A DNA stretch of 64,000 nt, taken from the NCBI GenBank assembly GCA_019054805.1, contig JAHQIY010000017.1, positions 992,001-1,056,000 of the forward strand, written 5' to 3'. Below the pieces are notes generated by a model that was not told the DNA's origin, searched no databases, and was given only the letters and a program-made list of their open reading frames with translations. Made by a program: the position numbers and the translations under genes. Numbering within the stretch: position 1 is the first letter of the stretch; each line of letters starts with the position of its first letter. The DNA is from Brachionus manjavacas. Taxonomy: Eukaryota; Rotifera; Eurotatoria; Ploima; Brachionidae. Below are positions 11,461-22,439 of this stretch, in pieces.

Positions 11461-12797
11461 GAATTCAAGTTAAGCAGTTTCGAATAAGATTTTCAAATTT
11501 TTTATACTTTTGTCCTTATAAGTTTTTAAATTTCTAAAATGACATAATAAATACGCCCAGTCAACTTTATTTTAAAGGATTTTTAAAGAAATTTTAGAGA
11601 AATTTGTAGAGTTTTTTTAGAGGTTTTCGTACATTTTTCTCTAGAATATCTTTAAAAATTTCTTTTAAATTTCTCTAAAATATCTTTTAAGTTTCTTTTA
11701 TTTATCTCTAAAAAGTCTTCAAATTTTTTCAATTAAGATTTCTTTCAATATTTTAATCAGTAAGCGGTATACATTTATTAATTAAGGTCAATAAACATGA
11801 TTTTGTGCCAAAGAAAATTTTCAAGGATTTAGATAGTAAAGATCAAAATCATGATCACTAAAGCTGCCATAAAGCTATTCTGTTGGTTATAATATAAAGA
11901 AAATGTATATTAGGCAATTCAAATAAAGTAATAAAATCTTTTGATTATCACTTGTCAAATCCTAAGAAATTAAAAACAAATGATATATGTACAATGGTTT
12001 TTTGTATGGCCATAAAGTAATTAGCAATAATTTTGTTTTGGTTCGGGCTAAATTAAGAGTTACGATGTCTAAACGTTACATTAAAATTTTTTCATTTAAA
12101 AATCTAAAAATCAAGAAATGAACAAAAAGTTAAACAATTTCAAGAAAAAATAAAAAGAATAGTTGTTTAAAATTCACAAGTCTTAAGTCAACTCAAAGAC
12201 TGGCTTGGACATTAATTTCAGTGAGTAAACTTAAAATAGGGCTCCAAAATAATTAACAAGAACGACCATTCATCAGTCATGATTGCGGTCTTATAAATTT
12301 TGCCATTTCAGGGAGTTATTTTGGCGGTAAAGTTTAAGACAAAGCTAAAATCAAAGTCCAGGTCCGCAATTTAAAAAATTATTATAAGTTCAGACTTTAA
12401 CTTGACTTAAAACTTATGACTTTTTAACAATTTTATTAAAAAGAAGAAAATTTCCTTATTACTTTGATTAAAATTTTTATGTAAATAAAAAATAAACGTT
12501 TAATTGCTATAAGTAGATTGTATTTCTTTATTTTGAACTTATGACCTTTCAATAGTACGTATAATGACTTAATTATTGTCTTCTAAATGGGAGAGCTTGC
12601 TTGTGGATAATTTAGCTGCATCTTGAAAAGTAAAGATGGGATAATTAAGTGAACTGTGGCACCTATCAATAAAAAAAAAGTAACCGCTATCAATCCCGAA
12701 AGCAAAATAGCGTACAGCATTATTCAATTAAACATTTTATCAATTAAGTAATTAGGAATGGTTCTTGAGAAAAATCTAAAAATCACATGTTTTTTGA
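11461..12797. other. Intergenic with low-complexity TCTAAAA repeats
   Basis: 11570-11760 is a loose array of TTTCTCTAAAATATCTTT-type words, similar in flavour to the tandem array at 16545-16927. The 82-bp dispersed repeat at 11867-11948 has its own entry. The rest shows no genes. Confidence 0.4.
11867..11948 (+). repeat. 82-bp repeat, inverted partner at 18579-18660
   Basis: CCATAAAGCTATTCTGTTGG through ATCTTTTGATTAT matches the reverse complement of 18579-18660 with about five mismatches over 82 bases. The flanks on both sides are unrelated. The pair brackets the two LINE copies between them. Confidence 0.75.
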
Positions 12798-13268
12798 TAC
12801 ATCGCTAATAGCTTTATCTTTCCGACATTTCAAATTTTTATCTTGAATATAACTCGTCGTTTAAAAACTTATTTGCCTGGATATCAGCCATCAAATCTCA
12901 ATGACGTAATGTCAGAAATTAGTCCTCAAGACCTCAAAACTTCAGTGTTAGAAGACAGTTTGGTAAGCCATTTAAACGATCTTCTACCAATAAGTCAGAG
13001 ACCTGTCAATGTCCTCTCAAATGATCAGAATGAGACTGAAGCTTTTTTCCAAACAAAAAATCAAATCAAGAGATTTCCCGAATCTGATCCAAATGAAAAA
13101 AAGCTCACCGAAAATGAATCAAAGAAACCATTAGTTGTATTAGAAAATCAAAACGACAGTACCTTCGAGTCTGAATTAAACAGTTCAACAACTGAATGTT
13201 CAATTCAAGTGGATCAATCACCTAACAAAATTGGTCAGCAAACTGCCAGTCAAGAAAATTTAGAATGA
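12798..13268 (+). CDS. LINE ORF1 (partial?), gag-like position
   Basis: Open frame ending at TGA 13266-13268, overlapping the ORF2 ATG at 13265 in ATGA, an arrangement used for coupled translation in many LINEs. The product is polar and acidic (rich in N, Q, E, S) and shows no CCHC zinc knuckles or coiled coil that I can identify, so its nucleic-acid chaperone role is inferred from position only. The first ATG in frame is at 12908; upstream codons are open to 12798, which suggests 5' truncation or a non-recognised start. Confidence 0.55.
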   Translation, partial: YIANSFIFPTFQIFILNITRRLKTYLPGYQPSNLNDVMSEISPQDLKTSVLEDSLVSHLNDLLPISQRPVNVLSNDQNETEAFFQTKNQIKRFPESDPNEKKLTENESKKPLVVLENQNDSTFESELNSSTTECSIQVDQSPNKIGQQTASQENLE

Positions 13269-16079
13269 ACAAGAAGCTAAATAAATCAACTTTAAGAACA
13301 AAACCTCTTAATAAAACAAGGTTAGTAATTACACACTGGAATTGTCTTCATTTACCTAGTAGGGTTCATCTCTTAGACAATTTTTTAGCTCAAAAATGTC
13401 CCGACATTTTTTTGCTCAATGAATTAAAGATAGATTTGAGTGAGGCAAATATTTATCTTGATTTTCAAAATTATCGGTTCTTAACAAAACCACGCAACAA
13501 GTACGGAGGAGGAGTAGCTATTTTAATTAAAGAAGGAATCGAATTTATACAAGATTTTTCTTACGAGGAATTCAATTCCGAACTCCTTTGTATAAAAATG
13601 AACTTAGGAAAGAATAATGAACTGTTTGTATTTAGTCTTTATAATCCACCTAATGTGCTTCTGAACTTTGAGTTTTTTAAAACAGTAAATAAAACATGTA
13701 GAAACTACATTTTAGGTGGTGATCTAAACGCTAGAACAAAGCAAATAGGCTGCGTAGGGGAAAATGAAAACGGGATAATATTAGAAAGAATAATCAACGA
13801 GCTAGACTTTTCAGTAATCAATGATAAGCATCCTACTTTCAATATTTTTAATAAGAATTACTTTGAAATTCTTGACCTTTTTTTAGTTTCATCTTCATTG
13901 ATTGACAAAATTACCGACTTTAGTGTCTTAAATAGTCAAGACATGACTAGTGACCATTTCCCAATCGAAGCATCGATTTCTATGGGCTATCAATTAGAAA
14001 ATAAATCAGCAGCTAAAAGGCTTAACTATAAGAAAGCAAACTGGCAATTATTCAGCGAGATTTTAAATTCTCAAATAGTGAATGTCACTGAAAGTTCCCT
14101 CACAATAGATCAACTAAATGATAAAATAACAGAAAAAATTATTTCTGCTTCACATAAAAGCATTCCATATCTTTCTCAGAAAATCTACAAAACGAGTCTT
14201 CCGCCAAACATTGTTAATTTGATAAAAGAACGTAGGAAAGTAAGAAGAAATTACCAGAAAACTCGCTGTCAAAAGCTCAAGCAAAAATTTAATCAACTTA
14301 CATCTGAGTTAAAGGCCTCTTTAAAAAATTCTGGAATCAAAATTGGTTTGATTTTATTGAGAAGATGGGAAAAAACCCACTGACAAGTAGACCTTTTTGG
14401 AAAAAAATAAATAAATTTAGAACAAAAAAAGGATCAAATTTAATTCCTAAATTGATTTTAAATGAAAGGGAATTCAAAACTAATGAAGAAAAGGGAAAAT
14501 GCTTTGGAGAACTCTTATCGTCAATATTTAGTCCTAATTCTGATTTAATTGATACTGAGAAAGATATCGAAATTCTAAATTCTAACTCTGTCTTCTTTAG
14601 GAATTATAACCAGTCTAATTTTAATGATCCAATATGCTTAAATGAATTAATTATGGCTTTAAAGAGATTAAAAAATGAAGCGGCATCAGGACCTGACCAA
14701 ATTCATAATTTAATGTTAAAAAACTTACCTAGAAATTCATTAATAGAAATCATAGAACTTTTTAATTTAACTCTTCGAGAAGGTAGAGTCCCGAAAGCGT
14801 GGAAAACATCTTACATTACTATGATTCAAAAAAAGGCCTCTAGTTTACACGATCCTTTAAATTATAGACCAATTAGTATAACGAGTTGTTTAGGAAAGCT
14901 ACTGGAACGCATAGTATATTCAAGATTATACAATTTTTTAGAGCAAAATTCACTCCTTATCCAGGAGCAATCTGGATTTAGGAAACACCGGCGAACAGCA
15001 GATAATCTTTTCTTCTTAATTCAAAAATTGTGGAATCATTTAATAGAAAAAAAAGAGTTTGCGGCCTTTTTTTTGATATTTCTAAAGCCTTTGATAGGGT
15101 TTGGCATGAAGGTTTACTTTTTAAATTGATTAAAATAAATCCACCTCATTACTTGACTAACTGGATTAGATCCTTCTTAGACTCAAGGACATTTAGGATG
15201 AATGTGAATGACAATTTGAGCGACGAATATCAAATAACTGCAGGTGTTCCTCAAGGCTCAGTTATTAGTCCTCTTTTATTTAGCATTTATATTAATGATA
15301 TCCCTAAAAGAAACAAAACAAATAATGAATACTCTCTTCTTTTTGCAGATGATCTAGTTACATTCTTCATTTATAACAAAAAAGGGAACCTAGAAAATAA
15401 GATCAATAAATACCTCAACGAATTAGAACAATGGCTTATTAAGTGGAAAATGAAGATATCGGTTGAAAAGTCGTGTTCATTAGTCTTTTCTAGGTACAAA
15501 AAAGAGAGTGATAATATTAACTTAAAAATTTATGGAAACAGAATAGAGAGACAAAAAGAAATCAAGTTTCTTGGTATTAAATTTGATTCTAAATTAAACT
15601 TTAATTTACTGGTAGATGAAATTAAAGAGCGCTGCAATAAAAGGCTAAATATTATTAAGATATTGTCAAACAAAAAATGGGGTCTTAATCAGAACACACT
15701 AGGAAATCTATATAAATCTTTAGTCGGATCAATTTTAGACTATTCTTTTCCTTGCTTGAATTCATTTTCAGAAAATAATATCAAAAAACTACAAGCAATT
15801 CAGAATACAGCAGTCAGATCTATTCTTAAGTTAAAATATGATACTCCCTCCAACATCGTACATCATGAGGCTTTTAATAAACTAAAATTACTAACAGTCT
15901 CGAATCGGCTTTTTTAATTGAGTGAGAGATATGTTGGGGCAGGACTGAGTCATTCTATTCCATTGGTTGTAAGACTGGTGAAGGAATACAAAGAAGGTTT
16001 CGAATCAAGATATATTGACTACCCAACTCCATTGTGTAATTGCTACCTTACTATTTCTTCTTTTTTTCCTGAAACTTGA
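13265..16079 (+). pseudogene. LINE ORF2: APE endonuclease and reverse transcriptase, broken
   Basis: The endonuclease block (13265-13990) shows THWNCL, LNELKI, GGDLNART and the catalytic SDHFPIEA. The RT block shows GPDQIH, NYRPISIT, EQSGFR, DISKAFDRVW, AGVPQGSVISPLLF and the catalytic FADD (about 15343). Three lesions: a missing A near 14323 (AAA run before TTCTGG), a missing A near 15025 (the sister copy at 23.3 kb has one more A) and GAG changed to TAA at 15915. Without them the frame would run to TGA 16077-16079. Two of the three are homopolymer losses, so part of the damage may be sequencing error. Confidence 0.85.
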
Positions 16080-16544
16080 ACTATTTAAACATGAGCCACA
16101 TGTAACAATCTTTTCCAATTTTATATATTCTTAATTTTCATTTATTTAGCTTATTTACTTTTTTTTAATTCTTTTTTTTTTTTTTTTATCTTATTTTATT
16201 AACTTTAATTTTATATTTATTTTATTTTATTTCATTTTTATTTTATTTTTTTAATTTTTAACTTATTCTGAAGGAGCTCTAGCTCGGTACAGAAAACAAA
16301 TAAATAAACAAATAAATCAATTATTTCTCACGACTTTATTCTCATGCTTGATTGATGAGACTTTGTAGTTAAGTCTAATGCTTAAATCTAAAAGTCACTT
16401 AGGAAATACGAATTAGTATGTAAGGGCATTTTTATTTTTTAAAAAATGAGATGTATAAATTTTTTTCATTTATCGGCACATAAAATAAAGAATAAAATAT
16501 TAAAAAATAAACAATAAAGAATCTATAAAAAAACTACAGAAAAT

Positions 16545-16927
16545 CTCTAAAACTTTTTGACTGGTAGAATAGATTAAAAATTTTAAAGAGTATATAGAGA
16601 AAAATTAATGATTTTTTTATTCAAATTAATGATTTTTTTTTCCGTAAAATATCTCCATATTTTCTTCAAAATAATTCAATTTATAAAGATTTTTTAAAGG
16701 ATTTTGAAAGAATTTATAAAATATCTCTTTTAACGTTTTGACTGGTATAACAGATTAAAAATTTTAATGAGAATATAGAGAAAAAACCAAGATTTTTTTT
16801 GTTTAATTAATGATTTTTTTTTATCTCTAAAATATCTCTATTTTTTCTTTAAAACAGGTCAAATTTTAGAGATTTTATAAAGAATCTTTAAAGATACTAC
16901 AAAAAATCTCTATTAAATGTTTGACTG
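16545..16927. repeat. Tandem array of about 183 bp, two copies plus a partial one
   Basis: The phrase TTTTGACTGGT(A) recurs at 16556, 16736 and 16919, each followed (in the first two) by A..AGATTAAAAATTTTAA and TATAGAGAAAAA and ending with an ATCTCTAAAATATCTC-type run. The third unit is cut off after TTTGACTGG, exactly where LINE copy 2 begins. Confidence 0.65.
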
Positions 16928-18578
16928 GGGAGCTAAAAAAATTAAAAATAAAAACCGAAGACACTATAAGGGAATGTAACAAGCTAACAAATACCATTAG
17001 ATTTGAAATTTCTAAATTTAAAAATTTAAAATGGCAAAATTTCTTAAACCAACTTGGTCCTAATCCAAATTCATCACGTCCCTTTTGGCAAAATATCAAC
17101 TCTTTTAAAAAAATCCTTATCTCGACATATTCGATTAATTCTGGTTTATTTTCTAAAGTTAATAATTATCCAAAAATTTCTCTAGAGGAGCTTAAGAAAA
17201 CATTGAAAAAGTTAGAGGACGACTCAGCTCCTGGTCCTGACAACATATCCAACATGATGCTTAAAACCTTACCTGACTCCTTTTTAGTAATTTTGATTAA
17301 ATTCTTTAATATATGTTTGGAATTAAATGATATTCCATCCTGTTGGAAAATTGCTAAAATTACTATGATACCTAAAAAAAATTTTAGCACCGACCCGGCT
17401 AACTACCGCCCAATTAGTGTTACAAGTAGCTTAGGAAAAATTCTAGAAAGAATAATCACTAAAAGACTTTACACCTTTCTAGAAAAAAAGAGTTTAATTT
17501 GTAAGGAACAATCTGGTTTCAGGCAGCATCGTAGAACTTCCGATAATCTTGTTTTCCTAACACAAAAAGTTTCGGAAACACTAACAAGGAAAAAAAAGCT
17601 TGCACTCTTTTTTTTGATATTTCTAAAGCCTTTGACAAAGTTTGGCAAATCGGTATCATTTATAAACTTATTAAAACTGAAGCCCCTCTATATATCATTG
17701 AATGGGTAAAAAATTTCCTAAATAATCGTAAGTTCTTTGTTAATCTCAATAATTACGAGTCTGAGCATGTTAATATTGAAACCGGTGTCCCTCAAGGTTC
17801 GGTAATTAGTCCTCTTCTATTTTCATAAAAAGCTAAATTTAAGTCTTTTCGATAAGCAAATTCCATATAGTAACTGTCCAATCTTCCTTCGGATAGAATT
17901 TGACGAAAACATATGCTTTAAACCAAATATTGAACTTATTCGATCTAGATGTCAAGACAGGAAAAATATAATTAAAATTCTTTCACACAAATCTTGGAAT
18001 TTAAATAAAAAAATTCTATCGGGTATTTATAATTCTCTAATAGGGTCTTTAACTGATTACAGCTTCTTCATATTTATTTTAGCTTCAAATACTAATTTTC
18101 ACAAATTACAAGTACTCCAAAATATATCATATAAGGCGATTTATCACCTCCCATATGAAACACCCTCAGAAATCTTCTTTTTTTTTCTTGAAAATCAAAA
18201 AATTGACACAATCAAAATCAGATTAAAAAAAACCCTTTATAAGATATGTTAAAAACTATTTTCTCTTTTAAAATGAGCTAATTTTATCACTCATAAAGGA
18301 CTATGAGGATGTTTTTGTTGAGAGCTCAAGAGAACCTGAAAAAAAGTCTCCCTTAGCAATTTTTGTGCATGAATTTCCACGGGAGTGTCTTTCAATTGTC
18401 TAGAAGCTTCCCTTTTTTAATATTCCCATCTTACTATATGTTTTTTAAATATTGTGTACCCATTTTCGTAATACCTTATATTAGTTTCACTTTCTTTTAA
18501 TATATGAACAATAGCTAAAGGAGTTTCACTACTCAAAGTCTATTTAAATAATAAATAAACAATAAAAAAAAAAAAAAA
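16928..18578 (+). mobile_element. LINE copy 2, 5' truncated, catalytic core deleted
   Basis: A diverged relative of copy 1. The frame from 16928 gives SRPFWQNIN, GPDNIS, NYRPISVTSSLGK, EQSGFRQHRRTSDN. A frameshift near 17610 then gives LFFDISKAFDKVW and TGVPQGSVISPLLFS, followed by a stop at 17827. The next recognisable residues are in the thumb region (about 17850-18240), so the FADD catalytic motif is deleted. The 3' end has a degenerate GCTAAAGGAG signature and a long A run at 18566-18579. It is clearly inactive. It sits inside the 183-bp array on the left and the 82-bp repeat on the right. Confidence 0.8.
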
Positions 18579-18660
18579 ATAATCAAAAGATTTTATTACT
18601 TAATTTGAATTGCCTATTGTACATTTTCTTTATATTATAACCAAAAGAATAGCTTTATGG
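18579..18660 (-). repeat. 82-bp repeat, inverted partner of 11867-11948
   Basis: Begins immediately after the A-tail of LINE copy 2, which therefore may have inserted at the edge of this repeat. Confidence 0.7.
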
Positions 18661-19089
18661 GACCATTTAATCAATTTGTCTACATCAACTTGTTAAAAAA
18701 AAATCTTTTACCATTTGAGCAAACTGATTGAATTTCGTAATTGCTTTTGGATTTTTCAACTATAAGGCGCTTCGGCACATACCACTCATTTCAACAAGCG
18801 ACTGGTTCAAAGAACAGAATATTCTTTTTCTTTTAAATCTAAAATATTTCCCCCTTTTTTTTTTAAATAACTGCTCTAACTTTACGGAATATGATTATTT
18901 TGAATTGAACAAAAAAATCATATTCCGTATTGAACAAAACAATTGTTAATAGAAGAATAAGACATTGCAAACTGTCTCAACGTATCCTTCTACAGCACTT
19001 TCAGAACTGAAACTCTAAGTAATATACCACAACTATCATCTAACAAACCAAATTTTTTTGATATGAAGCAATATGATGTTTGGCAAAAA
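18661..19089. other. Intergenic with a perfect 14-bp hairpin
   Basis: TACGGAATATGATT (18883-18896) pairs with AATCATATTCCGTA (18916-18929) across a 19-base loop. No coding signal around it. Confidence 0.5.
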
Positions 19090-19335
19090 AAAGCTGCAAC
19101 AACTGTCTTTTGTCCTCAACCTCAATAATAGTCTATATAATAGAGCAACTAATCCGCAATGAAATGAAGTCTCACTTGAAGCTGCTCACAAACGAGCAAC
19201 ACGGTTTTGTCTTTGCTAAATCATGCACCAAAAATTTTTTAGAAATTTTAGATTTGACCACTGAAGCCCTAAACCGAGGTTTTCAAGCATAAGTTGTGTT
19301 CCTATCAATCTTTTTTTCAATGAATAAATCAATTC
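19090..19335 (+). pseudogene. LINE reverse-transcriptase fragment (second family)
   Basis: Reads IIEQLIRNEMKSHLK, LLTNEQHGFVFAKSC, then LEILDLTTEALNRG, a good match to the CR1/RTE-type block ...L(L/I)S.EQHGF...RSC...LL......ALD.G. Stops follow. Different from the family of copies 1-4, and like the relic at 39465-39880. Confidence 0.65.
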
Positions 19336-19479
19336 TTATTTTTAAATATTCTTTTGATAACTGCTGACTAGTTGTTTTATGCGTTTACCTTTTTTGTTTG
19401 TTTTCGTGACTGATTTGCTATAGTTTGACACCTTAATACTTGAATTAAGTCATATTACTTTGCTCAAGTCTAAATAGGT

Positions 19480-20150
19480 CAACAAACTAGTTTATGGTCA
19501 AATTTTTCCTGACATCGGGTTCAATACGTTATTGCCACGACTCAACGCTATTTTTGGGTCTTGGTAAATCTAGTTAAACACGTTCGAATAAATTCAAACA
19601 TTCTATAAAGTCGTTGTTAAACCAAATTTTCTCATTTTCAGATGGGTTTGATAAATGTGTTTGGACTAAATGTATTTGAGTAATATTAAATGGTGGGGTA
19701 AATCGATCAGTAACCTCGTCCTCAAGTTTTTTGACCGTTTACATCTCTAATAAAAAACTTCGGATAGTTGAAATCAGTTAGCTTTGGCTTGTCGATAAGA
19801 AAACCAAATCCAAAATTAGACAGGTTGTAACCACCTTTTTGAGACCCTTGATGATCCCATGCGATTTCGGATTTTAAAGATTTTGTTCATTCAAAAGCTA
19901 ACTCTTTAAATATGTTAACAAGATTGTTACGCGGATCAATCTTAATATCTTCTATATATGACTCGAATTCGATATAAAAAGCGTTGAAAAATTTTCGGTA
20001 TTGTTGGTTTGATTCTGGGGTCGCTAAAAGATTTTCAGTAGAAAAAGCTAGAAAAATAAGATCATCAAGTTCTGACGGTACTTGTTTTTGACTTTTTGAT
20101 CGAGTCGCTGCAAGTTCACTTGGTTTTTTAATTTTTGTTCGAACGAAGTT
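19480..20150 (-). pseudogene. Unrecognised degenerate reading frame, about 200 codons
   Basis: The minus strand keeps a long coding-like frame from about 20150 to 19760, with one TGA at about 19882. After a one-base shift it continues (EDEVTDRFTPPF...ENEKIWFNNDF) to about 19490 with two more stops. Codon use is less AT-biased than the flanks. Segments such as SEIAWDHQGSQKGGY and FGFLIDKPKLTDFNYP look conserved, but I cannot name a family. It lies beside a gypsy pol relic on the other strand, so a transposon origin (gag or accessory) is possible but unproven. Confidence 0.45.
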
Positions 20151-20526
20151 AAATTACTTAAATACATTTAGTCCATTTTATTCATTATTAAATCTAAAGA
20201 AAGTCAAGTTTAAGATAATTGTTTGGACTAATTGTGATTAGATATTTTTGTTCTCTGGACGTGACGAAAAAGAGTGTAACAAATATAAACGTTTTTAAAA
20301 ATACAATTTACAAATTACTAAATTTTTTTTATAACTCTTGTTTGATTCAAGTTAAGTAATGTTCTAAAATTAGGATTTAAGAAGATATGTAAAAAAGATA
20401 TTTAAAAATATGTTTAAAAAAAAAGAAAAATCAATTAAATTACTATAATTCTTCTTCTTATTGTGAAAAAATGATTCTGTAGACAACACAATATTGTTCA
20501 AATTATTTATAAACGAATGCCAAGCT

Positions 20527-20583
20527 CTGCAAAAACTCTGCTCTTTATTGCATATTGTCCGATAAAGAGCAGAGTTTTTGCAG
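20527..20583. repeat. Perfect 21-bp hairpin, 15-base loop
   Basis: 20527-20547 and 20563-20583 are exact reverse complements (core AACTCTGCTCTTTA pairing with TAAAGAGCAGAGTT). The loop is 20548-20562. GC content is above the local background. Confidence 0.8.
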
Positions 20584-20639
20584 TTTTATTAATAAAAAAA
20601 TTTAATATCTATTTATAAAATATATTAATATATATTAAT

Positions 20640-20727
20640 AAATCATCGAAACTACCAAAAATAGACTGTAGGTACTCGAAAAGTACTGAATACCAATCAG
20701 TTTTAATAAAAAAAATTGGTATTCAGT
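20640..20727. repeat. Short gypsy-derived duplicate plus hairpin
   Basis: ATCATCGAAACTACCAAAAA at 20642 also occurs at 21923 inside the gypsy integrase tail. Next to it ACTGAATACCAAT (20685-20697) pairs with ATTGGTATTCAGT (20715-20727). Confidence 0.6.
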
Positions 20728-20749
20728 AATACTAATTTTTTTATTGATT

Positions 20750-22130
20750 GCATCGGTGCTGATGCCAAAGAACTAAAACTAAAACTAAAACTGAGCATTA
20801 CCAAGGATTGATGTTAATTGGATAGACTAGGTGGCTCAACTTACTTTACCATGTTTGATCTCACCAGTGGATACTGGCAAATAGCAATGCACGTCGAATC
20901 TAAGTGCAAGACCGGTTTCTCGACACAAGACGGTACTACCAATTCAAGAGATTACCTTTTTGACTACGTTCAACGGACCAGTTCAGTTTTGCAAAATTAT
21001 GCATCGTGTTTTAGAAGGAAATGGACCCCACTAAAGTTGAAGCGATAAAAAAACGAGCACCACCTAAAAATTTGAAACCACTTAATTGACTGAAAAAAGA
21101 TTGGAAGTGGCTAAAAATGTGGGACGATGTAATTAAGTTTGTGAACAAATGCGAACCTTGTAAACTTAACCATCTAACTATCCCTAACAAACACTGTTCA
21201 AGGCGACAGCGATCCAAGAAATTTTTGATAAGATTGGAATCAAATAAGTCTTCGGGTTTCAAGTAACTGCTGAAGGGTACGCGGAAATTATTGTCATAAT
21301 TGAGTACCGGTCAAAAAACGCGTTTGCAGAACCTATTAAAAGGAAAGAAGCAGATGAGAAAGCGAGTGTACAGTGGAAATATATTTGTATCTTTGATCCA
21401 AGAGTTGTTACTTCTGACCAAGGGACTGAATTTAATAACTCAGTAATGGACGAAGTTCTACGACAAGATGGAGCGGAACATGCAATTACGTCAGCATACC
21501 ATCGAAGAACATATGGTCTAACAGAAAGATTTTATAGGTAAATAATTACCTGCCTACGCAAACACTGCTATGACAATCCGAAAGACTTTCCAAAATGGAT
21601 TTAGTATGTCCTTTCATCGCACAACACTAGAATACACTCTACAACTATGTATTCACCATTTGAACTGACATTGGGTCAAAAAAATTAACAATTTCAGTGA
21701 TTGGTCAGCCACGGACAAACGTTTTTAGAAGATGCAATCTGTTTTAAGGCGGCAGACTTAAAAAAATTTAGTAACATAGACCGAACCATAGCTCTAGAAA
21801 ATATAGGCATAGGTAGGGAAAACAAATTCTAACTGAAACTTTACCATTGGGCACCAACGTTTTGATAAAAATTATGGGCTTACATGATAAACTTCATCCT
21901 AAATATCAAGGACTTTATAAAATCATCGAAACTACCAAAAATCAAAATTATTTTGTCGAAGACCAGTTCGGCCAAAGACTTAAAGACACATTCCAACTAC
22001 AAAACTTATAAGTGGATAAGGCACAATTGAACCCGGGGGATGAGTCAAATGTTTAAAAAGTGGAAAAGATAATTGATCATAGGCTTAGAAAGAACAAAAA
22101 GTACGAATTTCATTTCATATAAAATAGGCT
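20750..22130 (+). pseudogene. Ty3/gypsy retrotransposon pol relic
   Basis: The RT part (20818-21000) reads DRLGGSTYFTMFDLTSGYWQI and KTGFST. A fragment resembling the thumb (KVEAIKK...PKNLKPL) is followed, after a deletion that removes the RT core and RNase H, by the integrase zinc-binding end (CEPCK). The integrase core has VTSDQGTEFNN, SAYH.RT.GLTERF and NTRIHSTT.YSPFEL. The tail (about 21865-22130) is readable in other frames, including KIMGLHDKLHPKYQG. Several stops and frame changes. No LTRs were recognised. Dead. Confidence 0.85.
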
Positions 22131-22439
22131 GGCCTTTCAAATAAGCTCAATCCAAGGGAAACGGCGAAAAATTTATCGATAGGTCACCAGTCGATAGAAA
22201 TTGGAAAAAGTAAGGAAAAGAGCATTCTTAAGATACAAAAAGCAAAGCTAGGGGGAAAAAACATCAATTCAATTGGATTTCATCAGTAACAAATAATAAT
22301 AGTAATAATAATATGGGTTCTTCTTATTAGTCTCGCAAGTTGTTTGAAATAAAAGGTAGATTGTTTGTATGTGATACATGGGAAACTAGAGATAAGTAAC
22401 CAACATTAAAATTATTAATGAACAAAAAAAATGGATTAG
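22131..22439. other. Region after gypsy integrase, nothing recognised
   Basis: Stops in all frames. It could be residual retrotransposon sequence. Confidence 0.3.

Larger units (their letters stand above)
12798..16320 (+). mobile_element. Near full-length LINE copy 1 (Jockey/CR1-like)
   Basis: Contains an ORF1 overlapping an APE-endonuclease/RT ORF2 by four bases (ATGA), a T-rich 3' UTR and the end signature TTCTGAAGGAGCTCTAGCTC followed by GGTACAG and AAAT-type repeats. GAGCT-NN-AGCTC can form a short stem-loop and recurs in at least five more copies here. The 5' end is uncertain, because the ORF1 frame is open back to 12798 without an ATG before 12908. No convincing target duplication. Confidence 0.85.

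Noticed and set aside
18728..18949. 73-codon frame containing the hairpin
   Set aside because: Its sequence is explained by the palindrome and T-rich DNA, not by a protein.
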